Source of the DNA: Rotaria sordida
Lineage: Eukaryota; Rotifera; Eurotatoria; Philodinida; Philodinidae
Length of the DNA: 64,000 nt
Direction: 5' to 3'
NCBI GenBank assembly: GCA_905250125.1
Contig: CAJNOL010000625.1
Location: forward strand, 1-64,000
Made by a program: the position numbers and the translations under genes. Below, one piece after another: positions 12,409-23,390 of this stretch. Each line of letters begins with the position of its first letter. Within the stretch, counting starts at the first letter, position 1. The notes under the pieces were generated by a model, which saw only the letters and a list, made by a program, of their open reading frames with translations, had not been told where the DNA came from and did no database searches.

Positions 12409-14430
12409 ATGGCAACAAATTCTGCTTCATCAAATATTCCAAAAAAATCAATAAAAGATTTTAAATTTATTAAAGAAATTGGTAATGGTTCATATTCAAC
12501 AGTAGGAAGAAGGAAAAAATTTTTATTTTTTTATTTATTTATTATCATTTAGGTATCTTTTGCTATTGAAACAGCAACAAATCGTGAATTAGCTAGTATG
12601 AATTTTTTCTTATTTTTTTTGCATACTAAATTTTTATTTTATTTTAGTTAAAGCAGTTGATAAAGACTTAATAAAACGATTGAAAAAAATTCCAGAAGTT
12701 TTTCGAGAAAAAGAAATTCTAGCACGATTAAATGATTGTCCTTATGCAATTAAACTTTATTGTACATTTCAAAATGAACGTACTCTTTGTAAGTATTTTT
12801 CTTTGGACAAAAAAAAAAAAAAAACAATCGATGATTGTAATGATTAAATTTTATTTTCAATAGTCTTTATAGATGAGTTGTATTAATGTTCTTTTTTTTT
12901 TTTTTGTTTAGATTTTGGTCTTACATATTGTTCGAATGGTGATCTTCTTCAATATATAACTGATGCAGATCATTTTGAAGAAGAAATTGTACGATTCTAT
13001 GCTGCTGAACTTATTGAAGCACTTGAACAGTTACATATTCGACATATAATTCATCGAGATTTAAAAGTAAAATAAAAAATAATTTTTTATTTTAATTTTG
13101 AATCGATTGTTTTCTTTTTTATTTTGACAGCCAGAAAATATTCTTTTGACTGATGATATGCATATTCAATTAGCTGATTTTGGTTCTGCTGTTATTATTG
13201 ATAATAATGAAATATCTCAAATAGATAATAATAATAGCCATAATGAAGAGAACAAATCCATACAACGAAAAAATTCATTTGTTGGTACAGCTCAATTTGT
13301 AGCACCAGAAATTCTTCAACATGGTCCCATTCATATTGGGTTTGTTAGAATTCTAAAACATTATTTAATTAAGAAAATACTTTTAGATCTGATTTTTGGT
13401 CACTTGGTTGCATTATTTATCAAATGGTTACTGGTAAACATTTATTTTTTGGCTAGTAAGTAAATTTTTATATGATAAGCTAAAAAAACAAAAACAAAAT
13501 TTCTTTGAATCAGTTTAGTCATGAATATGATATTTTCAATGCTGTTGCTCGTGTTGCTTATAAATTACCTGATGATTTTCCAAAAATCATTGCTGATCTT
13601 ATACAAAACCTTGTTGTAAGTATTCTCATGTCATTTTCACTAGTATATCGCTGAGCATTTGTTATAGAGAAATATCCTATTGGCGAAATTACGAGCACCC
13701 TTGTTTCGCACTACCGCCAATATACTGCAGCACTCATAAGAATGGAATAATAGTTGACTAAATAAATAAAAAATACGAGTATTGAAGAATTATTTTAGAT
13801 GCAATACAAATAAATTTTGAAACAGTTTTCCCCAGACCGGAATTGAGTTCGAGATTAAAAAGAAAAACTTGGTTCTGCACATCTCTATTGCCAGTAGGGA
13901 GTTGTGAGTCATTCCAGACCCAGACCCATTCACGTCTAACCTCTTATTTTTTGTTGAACCCTGTTACATGTTTTTGTGGATTCACTGCTTCCCAGATGAG
14001 AAATACAGCAACAAGATATAACTGTACATTGAGTTTTTTTCTGAGAGTAGCGAATAAATAGCGAAAACTTTGATTCTTCACTTGTTCATGTATACGAAGG
14101 GTGCCAGATATTCATGAAAAAAACCTCGGATCCGAATCCCCAAAAACGTGGACCTGCAGCTCTCTAATTGCCAATGGTCTTTGTTCGATTCGAATCACAT
14201 GAGTTTCTTTGTTTTTTTTATGCTTGTTTTCTATCTAGCGTTTTGAACCGACGGAACGACTTGGTAGTGAAGAAACAGGTGGAATTGACAAATTGAAAGC
14301 ACATCCATTTTTTAGTACAGCATCTTATGATACTAAATGGGGTAATTTATTGAATCAACAATCACCACTTGAAGCTAAAATGAAACTTAATTCACGACCA
14401 AAGACAGATAATGATAAAGTAGAAAAATAA
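12409..14430 (+). CDS. PDPK1: PDK1-like protein kinase lacking a PH domain
   Basis: This Ser/Thr kinase is of the 3-phosphoinositide-dependent kinase 1 type, the activator of AGC kinases such as Akt and S6K. Eight exons (12409-12501, 12553-12595, 12648-12788, 12912-13066, 13131-13339, 13387-13455, 13519-13615, 14239-14430) splice in phase to 332 residues. Kinase landmarks: Gly loop GNGSYSTV, LAIKAV with the ATP lysine, HRDLKPEN catalytic loop, DFGSA, activation segment NSFVGTAQFVAPE (diagnostic of PDK1), DFWSLGCIIYQ, and the closing ERLG...LKAHPFF...W motif. The C-terminal PH domain of typical PDK1 (~556 residues in human) is absent: the frame stops about 40 residues after the kinase fold and nothing PH-like follows downstream. 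The last intron (623 bp) holds an inserted repeat. Assignment to PDK1 is strong; loss of lipid recruitment is an inference. Confidence 0.88.
13616..14238. repeat. Repeat-bearing last intron of the PDK1-like gene
   Basis: This intron is ten times longer than its neighbours. Two related segments occur in direct orientation: CTGCACATCTCTATTGCCAGT near 13876 and CTGCAGCTCTCTAATTGCCAA near 14154, each near Pro/Cys-rich chance ORF sequence. This looks like a decayed mobile insertion. No transposase or intact termini are recognisable. Confidence 0.45.
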
Positions 14431-17400
14431 TAAAAAAGAAAATTGTTTTTTAGAACTCTTTAAAAATAAAGAGTTTAACTAATTGTGCTATCGACTGGTA
14501 ATAATTATATTAAATGGAATTTATCTTTTAGTTCAAGATTTATTTTCTTTTATTACGATAAGTAAGAAAATTTCACTAAATATTTAATATAATTTTTAAA
14601 AGCAAGTAAATAAATAGAAATGAATAATATATGGTTGATGTATTTAGTTCATTTTTTTTATCTTTGGTTTGTGTTTAATATCTATTTATTTGTTTTCTTC
14701 TACTTTTGTTTTTTGTGTTTTTATAAAATTATTTTCAATACCAGACGACACATTAATTTGAACGAATTACTTTGAAGAAGCAACAAGTTTGTTGTTTTTT
14801 TTTATATGTATATTTTATTCTAATATTACACAAAATAAAAATAATACTGCAATTGAATGACGAATAAAAGTACTGGAGAAAAAAAGAAGTATTTGCTCAA
14901 TTTTTAATTCAATGAACAAGATAGAAAATGTTGATTAATGTTTCTATTCAATTACTAATATCTAATAAAAACAAGAAGCTCTTCACGATAATTTTCTGTT
15001 TGTAAATGTTAAGAACTGCCTTGACCTGTTCGAAATGATCTATAATTTTTTATTATTCATCAAGAAATATACTTTTGACAAACAATTTCTTTTAGGATCT
15101 GGACAATCTCTTTCATATATAGATTGTTGTATCAGAGACGAGACCAGTCGATTTATGTACTGAAACTTTATTTTATAGTGTACTCTCGTAAATGACTAAC
15201 TTATATCATGAGTCCGAGGAACTTGAACGATTATTGGGAAACGTTCAATATGCGACTTTTCATTAAAAGAAAACATGGATATAATAGAATATTGATACAT
15301 TGAATTAGATGTCATTACTTAATTCATTATCTCTTTCCATATTTTATTCTCAAGAAAAGCATAGAATTTCCTTATTAATAAAAGTGATTTAATTGTAAGA
15401 ATATTATTTTTGTTTCTAGTTCGATGATCAATCTCTTTATCTATAATGACTGTTTAGTTTAAAATTCATGACATAAATCAGAGATGGTACTCATTGTAGT
15501 ATTTTGACGATCGGTACCAGTAAATATCGCTTTGACCCTTAAATACCGATCTAAAATCCGTACCAATATTCATTCCATTTCTGAGTTGTATTCCTTATAT
15601 TAGTAGTAGTTCGAATTATACCAGCGCTAGTTCAGATGAACTGTCTAAAACAACTGCGATGAATGATTAGTTCTTAGAAAACTGCCCATTACTATCCTTT
15701 TTTCGATACACTATCGACCTTTTTTTTTTGAATAGATCAGTTTATTTGAAAAGAACGTCTTCAATGTGTTTGATATCGGAAATGATATGTAACTACGATA
15801 GTTTTAGTAGTAGCTGCGAGTAGCAACATACATAAAAGTTATTATTTCGATATTAAAGATCAATATAACTACTTTAATATACGATTGATTCACTTATATA
15901 CAAGTGTATCGATAGAATTTTATTACTTATAAAAAAATACTCGAGACAAGTATATCTTTCTCTCTGATTTCGAGGAATGAATTAATCTATTGTTTGAAAA
16001 AGTCTTATTAAACTAAAACTGAGATAGTAATAATACATTACATTTGTTTTTCATGCTGTTCGATTTTTACAATGAAACATCGTTGTTAATCGGGTCGTTT
16101 ATCTGTCGATTTTGTCAATATTATGTTCGAATTCGAGATGTTTATATGACTGGTCACTATGATAGGTGAAGTTGAATTATAAAATTAAGTAAATAGGATA
16201 TGATTATTTTGTAAAACAATGTTGATAGGATACAGATGTGTATATTATATCTAGATAGCTATATATAGTACATATTTTTCCAGAAGAAATCATATTTATC
16301 TTTAACTTGCAAACTATATAAAAATGATTTAAATAAAATTTCATTAGATAATAAAATTTGAGAATGATTTAACATATAAGACCAACACAATGTGTTAGTA
16401 TAATTTGATTTTATATTAAATTTTCATCTAACTCTAGAACTGTTTCAATTAGTATACGATCGTTAAAGAAATCAATTATAATTAATCATCTTACTTTATA
16501 TGAAATAGAAGGAAAAGAGAAACAGAGAGCGAGAGAGAAAGGATGTATCAATGTTCTACTTTTTCTTCTCTTTGTTCATAATCCACCATACATTAGGGTA
16601 TATAAGTGTATTGTTTTTTTCTATATACTGCTAAGATGATGAATTTTATATTTAAAGTTCATTACTTCAATTCTTTCTTTTATGATTCCATTTAATCGTC
16701 ACATGCTGAAGATGTAAAATATCTGAATGTGCATATTGAATGATAGAGGACTGTGTTGTTTAAATACAGAATAAAATATATTGATGAACTTGAATGAAAA
16801 AAGAAATGTAGGGATCTTTATTATCATTATATGTATATATATTTGTAAATGTTATTCAAAAAGATTCATGAATATTGTTTTATGGAACTATTGCATGTAC
16901 AAACAAATACAAAAATATATCTATTATTTTTTATTTCTTAAATAGAATTGAATAATAAATTTAAATTTATTTATTTTTAATTAAAAAAAGAAGTAGAAAT
17001 GAATATCACTTTCAAAGTTACCTATATTCATCAATAGAAAGCAATATTTTAATATTCACAACATATTTGTTCAATTTTATGTAACTTAAGCGGTGTGTTA
17101 TATGATAAAATCTCTTCACATAATGATTCAGATCAAAAAAATACGAAAAAATGAAGAATTGATGAATAAAACTAAAATAAAAATTTCTATCAGAAGAATA
17201 AATAAAACAAAAGATTATTTGATAAAATTAAAAAATGTATTATTTTATACGACTACAAAAAGAACTAGATGTCAGTTTTGACGATCATACTATGTAAAAT
17301 ATTATATATGAAAAGACTTTAGTATATAAATATATTCAATTAGAATCGTTATTTATCTTTATTTAAAATAGAATTCTTTATATAAAATATATTAATTAAT

Positions 17401-17499
17401 AATATTTGAGTTACTAAATGATTAGCAATAAATATTTTGACAATTCTATATGATAAAAAAAAAAGCATTGACAATTCTATATGATAAAAAGCAGTTGAA
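14431..17499. other. 3-kb intergenic stretch, mostly featureless
   Basis: This lies between the kinase (+) and the crystallin-domain gene (-), which converge. It begins with the kinase 3' end (AATAAA near 14465). A short inverted-repeat element lies at 15479-15583. The rest is AT-rich with no ORF of recognisable family or codon bias; the Lys-rich ORF at 17093-17281 has no support. I see no sign here of a displaced PH-domain exon. Confidence 0.55.
15479..15583. mobile_element. Very short MITE-like inverted repeat
   Basis: This 105-bp segment starts CAGAGATGGTACTCATT and ends AATATTCATTCCATTTCTG, so the termini are imperfect reverse complements; the interior carries GATCGGTACC against GGTAYYGATC. 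The CAGAG/CTCTG-type ends recall hAT elements and match two better-defined elements here (28936-29339 and 54704-55580). No target duplication is visible. Confidence 0.45.
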
Positions 17500-18666
17500 T
17501 TAATACCTAAGAATAACATTTTCATCTGTTGGATAATAACGATGTGTTGTCGTAGTTCTAACAACATTATTTGTCGGTAAATAAGTAGATTTATATGTTG
17601 GTTGTTGTTTTGTACCACTTCGATTTGTAATATAACGTTCATTATTGACTATTTGTCGATATCGATTTTGTCTTGAATCATCTTCATCATCACCGTCATT
17701 ATCAAGATCTCGCCATGATCTATAAAGTGGATAATGAAGATTTTCAGCTGAATATATTCGTTGCATTGAACTTGTTGGTCGAGGAATATCATCATAATCA
17801 TATCTTCGACGATGATGACGATTTACATGTTCATGTGGTCGATAATGATATGGATAATTATTTGATATTGGTGATTGAATTCGATTATGTTTAATTATTG
17901 TTCTATTTGGTATTGTTGTCGTTGGTAATTTAGATAAAAGATGTCCATTATCATTATAATAAGATTCACGTTTAAGTGGTGCTTCAATTCGTAATTGACC
18001 ATTTTCCAAATATGATATAACTTTTGGTAAATCAACTGTATTTGGTAATGAAATTTTACGTGAAAATTTTTTTGATATATGTTCTTGTGTTGGATCTGTT
18101 GATCTTGCTCGTTTAGTTTTACCTTGAACAATTAAATTTTGATTTTGAATAAATACATCAAGTTCATCAGCTGTATAACCATGACAATCAATAAGATATT
18201 CAAGTTTTTGATTATTACCAAAAGATTTTTTACTAGATTTAGTATCATTAAATATAAGTTGAGAAGTACCTGTTGATGATGTTAATATATCAGATAAACG
18301 AGGAATTTCAATAATTAAACGATTTGTATATTGTTCAATATAAGTTGTTAAATTATCAACATCAGCATCGTATGGAATTGTAAATGTTTGAATAGCTATA
18401 TTATCTTTATTATTTGATAAAAGATTATCATATTTAAATTTATGTCGACGACGTGCAGTAACAATTAAACGACCACGTTGAGATTTATCAATTGTATAAT
18501 CACATTTTTTTGATCCAAATGGACATTCAACAACAATACGTGTTACCGATGAAGGTGTTATATCAGTTGTTGGTAATGGTGATTGCCAACCAGATGCATG
18601 TACATTATCCAATTGTCGACGAGAAACATAATGTGTATCATCCGAATCTGAATAGTATCGACTCAT
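17500..18666 (-). CDS. Protein with two alpha-crystallin (small heat-shock) domains
   Basis: This is an uninterrupted 388-residue frame with an ATG at 18664-18666. Residues ~150-235 form a clear alpha-crystallin domain: YLIDCHGYTADELDVFIQNQ, then LIVQGKTKR, KFSRKISLPNTVDL and NGQLRIEAPL, matching the beta strands and the L-x-I/V motif region. Residues ~43-125 (IVVECPFGS...FTIPYDADVDNL...NRLIIEIPR) look like a second, more diverged copy of the fold. The C-terminal 150 residues are basic, Tyr/Asn/Arg-rich and probably disordered. Small heat-shock proteins hold unfolding clients in soluble oligomers; tandem-domain versions occur in flatworms and other invertebrates. The absence of introns fits a stress gene, but no heat-shock element was identified upstream. 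Confidence 0.8.
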   Translation of the reverse strand: MSRYYSDSDDTHYVSRRQLDNVHASGWQSPLPTTDITPSSVTRIVVECPFGSKKCDYTIDKSQRGRLIVTARRRHKFKYDNLLSNNKDNIAIQTFTIPYDADVDNLTTYIEQYTNRLIIEIPRLSDILTSSTGTSQLIFNDTKSSKKSFGNNQKLEYLIDCHGYTADELDVFIQNQNLIVQGKTKRARSTDPTQEHISKKFSRKISLPNTVDLPKVISYLENGQLRIEAPLKRESYYNDNGHLLSKLPTTTIPNRTIIKHNRIQSPISNNYPYHYRPHEHVNRHHRRRYDYDDIPRPTSSMQRIYSAENLHYPLYRSWRDLDNDGDDEDDSRQNRYRQIVNNERYITNRSGTKQQPTYKSTYLPTNNVVRTTTTHRYYPTDENVILRY

Positions 18667-19980
18667 AAGTAAAAAAGAACTAACTTATTCTTTAAACTAT
18701 CAAAAAGAATAACATAGTAATATCAATAGTTTCACCTACGCTCATTGAAAATACATTTGAAAGTATTATTAGACAACGATTGGATTCTATATATATATTT
18801 ATCGTCATTATATTGCAACTTAAAAAGCCAATAGAACTTTCTTCGGATACATTTTTGTATGCTTCTTTTTGCTAATCGATTCTTTTATAGACAAAAAAAA
18901 TATGAATCATAGCACGCAAGACTATTTTCTTTCGATCAACATTTTTCGTTTTTGTGTTTTACATATTACAATACATATGAATGATGATTTCTTTCATTGC
19001 TTATATATAGTTATGTTCACACAAGAATTTTATTATCTTAAAATTAAAGAAAATATCGAATCTTTCTACAGTCTAACAATATAAACATAATTCGATTTAT
19101 TATAGTAAAAATCTTTTATGGAATCAAATTATCAAACTTGACGAAGCTATGTTTATATATATATAAAGTAAAACTTCTGTATAGTAAATGCTCTTCAAAC
19201 TTTTTGAAAGTGACTTTATTGTCATGTTTCCGAAGAAATTTTTATGATTTTTCTTTTTTGGAAAAATTGTGTTGTCACTTGCATTAGTATTGAATAGAAC
19301 ATTTTTATATTAACCAGCATGTCAGATGGCATTAACTGTCTTCATCCGTTATGTACTTTAAAATAGTGCACTGAAATGTATTAAAAATATGCAATTGTAA
19401 TATGACTTTTTCTGAATTTAAATGAAAAAATCCATTTCTAAAATTTCTTTTCTCAAAATATGATTTCCAGACAGGAAAATTGAAATAACTCTCATCTGGT
19501 TTAAGATATAACCAATATTGTTTTTTTATTTTAATGGTCTTAATGCAAGTAAACTTTTAGCCGTCTAGCTTTTTATATTGGATTCCTGACCTGAGAAAAG
19601 TGGAATTTTGTGTTGTGAGAATGATCTCTTTTTGTGTTTATTTGACCATCATCTCTATTAAAATGCTCATTAGAACCACTTATTCGTGTAACTTTCAGTC
19701 CAAATGATCCATTCTAAGTGGTAAATCAATCCCGAGAGGAACCCTTAATTGATAAAATATTCTTGTCTACAATTCAAAAAAAAACAGATACATTATATTT
19801 TATATGTTAATTCCATTTAGAACTTATTTAATAAAACGACACATATAGAGAGGATTTAACATGAATGTACAATTACATGAAATTTTTTTTTTTTGTCGTG
19901 GATAATATTATTTTATTTTATTATTTAAGAATGTTTTACAGAAATTTTACGCATTGATATTCATAATGCTGATTATCGTA
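18667..19980. other. Intergenic, no gene seen
   Basis: AT-rich sequence upstream of the crystallin-domain gene. It includes TA microsatellite runs (near 18791 and 19156). The ORF at 18869-19084 has no recognisable content. No repeat family was identified. Confidence 0.5.
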
Positions 19981-20756
19981 TCATCCATTACCCCAACCAC
20001 GTCGTGTTCGGTCTAAAATAAGAATATAATAATTAGTTTAATTTATAAAATTTTTGAAAATATAAATTGAATTATTTTTTTTTAAAGTTTTTTTATTATA
20101 TATTGAATAGTTCTATAAATTAAAAAATTTATATTATCTATTTCATTTTCAAATGATAATGATGGTATATAAAATTTTGTTTTTAATGTAATTAAATTTT
20201 TTATTGATGTTTGATTAAGAAATAAAAGAATAAGTTGAAAAACTTGAATTAATTGAATTTTTTCATCTGAAGAATATTCAAATGATTGTTCATTTGAATT
20301 TATATCATAAAATGATAATAATAATTGAAAAAGATCTGATATTAATTGAATATCACGATGTTTATCTTCATTATTAATTAAATAAATAAGATATTGAATA
20401 ACTAAATGCCAATCAAGTTCATAGATAATTGTTTTAATAAGAAGTGTTTTAAAAAAATAACGTAATTCATTCGAAAGAAATTGTTCATTTATCATTTGTT
20501 TTCTTTTTTTTTTTTTATTGTTTAAAAAAATTTTTAAAAGAAACAAACTACGCGCTTAGATAGTTTTCTTACCATCAAAAAATGAAAGGTTTTGTTGCCA
20601 TGTGTCATCATTTATATCTGTCATTTCAGGTTCAATCATTCTTAATATTGGATATTTTTGTCGGTATCGATTATCTATATAACTTGGATATGCCATTGTT
20701 ACAGTTGAAAATGATAAAAGTAAACCAAAGAAAAGAAATGTATAGTAGAAATTCAT
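19981..20756 (-). CDS. Short secreted peptide precursor (neuropeptide-like candidate)
   Basis: Exon 1 (20756-20573) encodes MNFYYTFLFFGLLLSFSTV..., a strong signal peptide with probable cleavage after TMA, then a short polar segment rich in Tyr/Asp/Glu. The donor G|GTAAGA leaves phase 1. The best matching downstream acceptor (TTATTTTAG) gives exon 2 (20012-19981) encoding (D)RTRRGWGNG and a stop, for a total of 71 residues. The Arg-Arg pair before GWGN and a terminal Gly resemble a prohormone cleavage site with a Gly amide donor, as in neuropeptide precursors. If the intron were retained, the protein would end KKTI after 66 residues. Size and layout fit a secreted peptide; the bioactive-peptide reading is inference. 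Confidence 0.45.
20082..20495 (-). CDS. Hypothetical helical protein inside the intron of the peptide gene
   Basis: This 137-residue frame starts at the ATG at 20493-20495. It has the same AT-ending codon use as real exons here and is predicted to be strongly helical (LRYFFKTLLIKTI, LVIQYLIYLIN, LIQVFQLILLFLN), like a HEAT/ARM-type fragment. It lies on the same strand within the presumed intron 20572-20013. Joining it to exon 1 of the peptide gene breaks phase at the only nearby acceptor (after AAAAAAG). It could be a nested gene, an alternative exon, or a relic. I do not recognise the family. Confidence 0.4.
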   Translation of the reverse strand: MINEQFLSNELRYFFKTLLIKTIIYELDWHLVIQYLIYLINNEDKHRDIQLISDLFQLLLSFYDINSNEQSFEYSSDEKIQLIQVFQLILLFLNQTSIKNLITLKTKFYIPSLSFENEIDNINFLIYRTIQYIIKKL

Positions 20757-21787
20757 TGTTGTACTGATAATTTAGTTTGTCAAGTTACTGTTATATGGCA
20801 ATGATTGACGCTTAAATAAATCTTTTTTTAATATACATTTCTATTTTTTGTTTCATTTATATATATATATATATATGATAAAGTGGATTAACAGTCAGGC
20901 TTTGATTATTATTTTTTTCTTACACCTACATGCGCCTACTTCATCATAATGCTATTTAACAAGACTCACGGCCTATCAGAAAAACTTCTTAATATTGTTA
21001 TTAAGAGTAATTAAATTAGTATTTATGATTATCATAGATTTTTTTTTATTTTTACTTAAATATTTTTAAGAAATTCTTAGCTGATCAATACAAAATTTGA
21101 TGTACAAAATGTTGATTGTTTGAGTAATAATACTAATACGAAAGTTAAAAAAAACGTTATCTTCCCATTGCATCGATACTCGCTTAATTAGCTTATTTCA
21201 TCAATAAATTTTTTTTTTCTGAACAATTTCAGAATTTTATTGAAAAAAATCTTGTCTTAGAGAGAAAGATATAGACCAAACATCGTAATGATGCTATTTG
21301 ACATTTATAAAACGTAAGTTACTATCAGTAGAAAAGTCAGAAAAACAATTTCGATTAGCAAGTGTTGATATTGATCTTGTCTATTTCCATACGCAAATTT
21401 GACGACTGGCATCACCTATTTGAAAAAACCTGTCGTAATTCTTTTGTAAGCGTAAGATACTTATCATGACATAATATTGACATACGTATTAAATCTTTCA
21501 TGATCAATGGTTGTTCATTTGTATTAATATTTTATCGAATGCATGACATCAGAATGGTGATGTGCTCTCTTTCTTTCTTAGAGCTCTTAGTTATTCTGTC
21601 AAGAATTGCATGTTTTTTAAAATGAAAAACATTGATTCACACATATTGAACAAATATTTGTTTAAAAGAAAAGCGAATAAAATTTATTGGCTGAACAAAA
21701 TCTCATGAAAACAAAAGAGAAAAAATTTAATTAAACAAACTGTTCTCTACGAATAGTAATTTTAATAATATATATATATAATTATGA
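20757..21787. other. Intergenic, no gene seen
   Basis: AT-rich sequence with a short TA microsatellite at 20859-20876. It separates the peptide gene start from the stop of the EGF/Thr-rich gene. No recognisable coding or repeat family. Confidence 0.5.
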
Positions 21788-23390
21788 TCATTGTTCACTA
21801 TTAATGTTATTAATATTCATTTTATGAAGTACATCATCCATATCTATCCGTTGTAATGAAATTGATGGTGTTCGAATTTTATTGATTAATAATGACGGTA
21901 CAGTTGATGGCGTACTTATACTTTTAGATGAACTAAGATATTTACTTATCCAAGACAGAAATTTATCAGGTGTATTATTATTTTTAGATGATAAATCTGA
22001 TGCCAATGATAAACTAGATCCAGTAACAGCTGTTGATGATGCATTAGGTAAAAGATGTGATAAAATTTGTCGGCATAATTTATAAAGTAATTGACTATGT
22101 GCAATTTGAGAGATCGTCGTTGTATCTATAGATGATGGTAGTTCAGATGTATTAATAGATGAAGTAATCATTTGATCTGATGTATCAGATGCATCATAAT
22201 CATCCATTGTTATATCGACACTCGAAGAAGTATAATCAATGGGTTCCGTTGTAGTTATAACAATGGATTCTGTATTATTATCTATTTGTTCAATTAAATT
22301 TTCTGTTGTTATATCATCAGTGGTATTATTATTATCATCATTCAACCATTGAATCGATGTTGAAGTTATGATTGTATCTAATTGTTCAGTAGCATTAATT
22401 GTTTCTTGATCTTCAATAAGATTTAAAGAAGTAGATTGAATTTGTTCGATTTCTGCTGTTGTCATATTTTCTATAGTCATAGGAGTAGGTGTCATATCGA
22501 TTTCAAAATTTGTTAAGAATGTAGTTGAATAATCGAATGGAAGAGATTCTTCAGTATTCATTTCTACTGTTGATATAGTATTTATATCGGGAAAAATTTT
22601 TTCAAGTTTAATATCTTGTGCTTGTATAACATGTTCTGTTTCAGTTAATTCATTTTGATGAGTTATAAAATTAGACTCTATGAGTGTTGATGTCATTGGC
22701 ATTGAAGTAGTATGAGTCGATTCATTTGTATTTAATAAACCAATAAAATCTATATGTTCAGTTTCTGAACTAATTGATGATCTCTGTTTTACTTTTGCAC
22801 GATATGCTTCTTTTAACATATTAAATAGAATTCTTGTATGTGTAGGTAAAAGTGCTATAATGATATAATAATTAAAAAAAAATATTTCTTTTTTTTAACA
22901 CGTACATGACCATATATTAGGAATATTTTTCGATACATGTTCTTCACATGTTGGACCCATATAATCAAAATAACAACGACATTCAAATGATGTTAAACTT
23001 TTTTCAATACATAAACCTCGATTACCACATGGATTTTCTTGACAAATACCTGATATAAATATACGTAAAAATTATAATTCAATAAGAGACAAACAAAAAT
23101 GTTTAGTGATTTATACCAAGTTGTTTTTCACATAAAGCTCCACTATAATTAATTGGACATATACAAAGATAAGTATATGCTGATCCAAAACATGAACCTC
23201 CATTCATACATGGCATGGACCAACAAAGATTGCCTTTAAATAAATATATATATATATAATTTTTCTTTTTGAAAACATGAATTATTTTCACATTCTTGGT
23301 TTTTTTCTCACCTGTAAGCCAATAAGCATTGGCAACGTAGATAATTTTATTGACTACGATAAGTAGCCACCAGATTGATGTTGCTTTCAT
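21788..23390 (-). CDS. Secreted EGF-repeat protein with Thr/Ser-rich mucin-like tail
   Basis: Four exons (23390-23312, 23233-23117, 23049-22906, 22854-21788) splice in consistent phase to 468 residues. Residues 1-22 (MKATSIWWLLIVVNKIIYVANA) are a signal peptide. Two EGF-like domains follow: CWSMPCMNGGSCFGS...CICPINYSGALC and CQENPCGNRGLCIE...CRCYFDYMGPTC. The rest (~125-468) is rich in Thr, Ser, Asn and Glu with many STT/TTE clusters, typical of an O-glycosylated extracellular stalk. The second EGF is followed by KNIPNIWS and LLPTHTRILFNML, with no transmembrane segment or GPI-like tail evident, so secretion or matrix association is likely. Homologue unknown. It is the last clearly intact gene before the repeat-rich half. 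Confidence 0.75.

Noticed and set aside
17093..17281. Lys-rich ORF on the plus strand
   Set aside because: Low-complexity AT-rich sequence with no domain and no supporting context.
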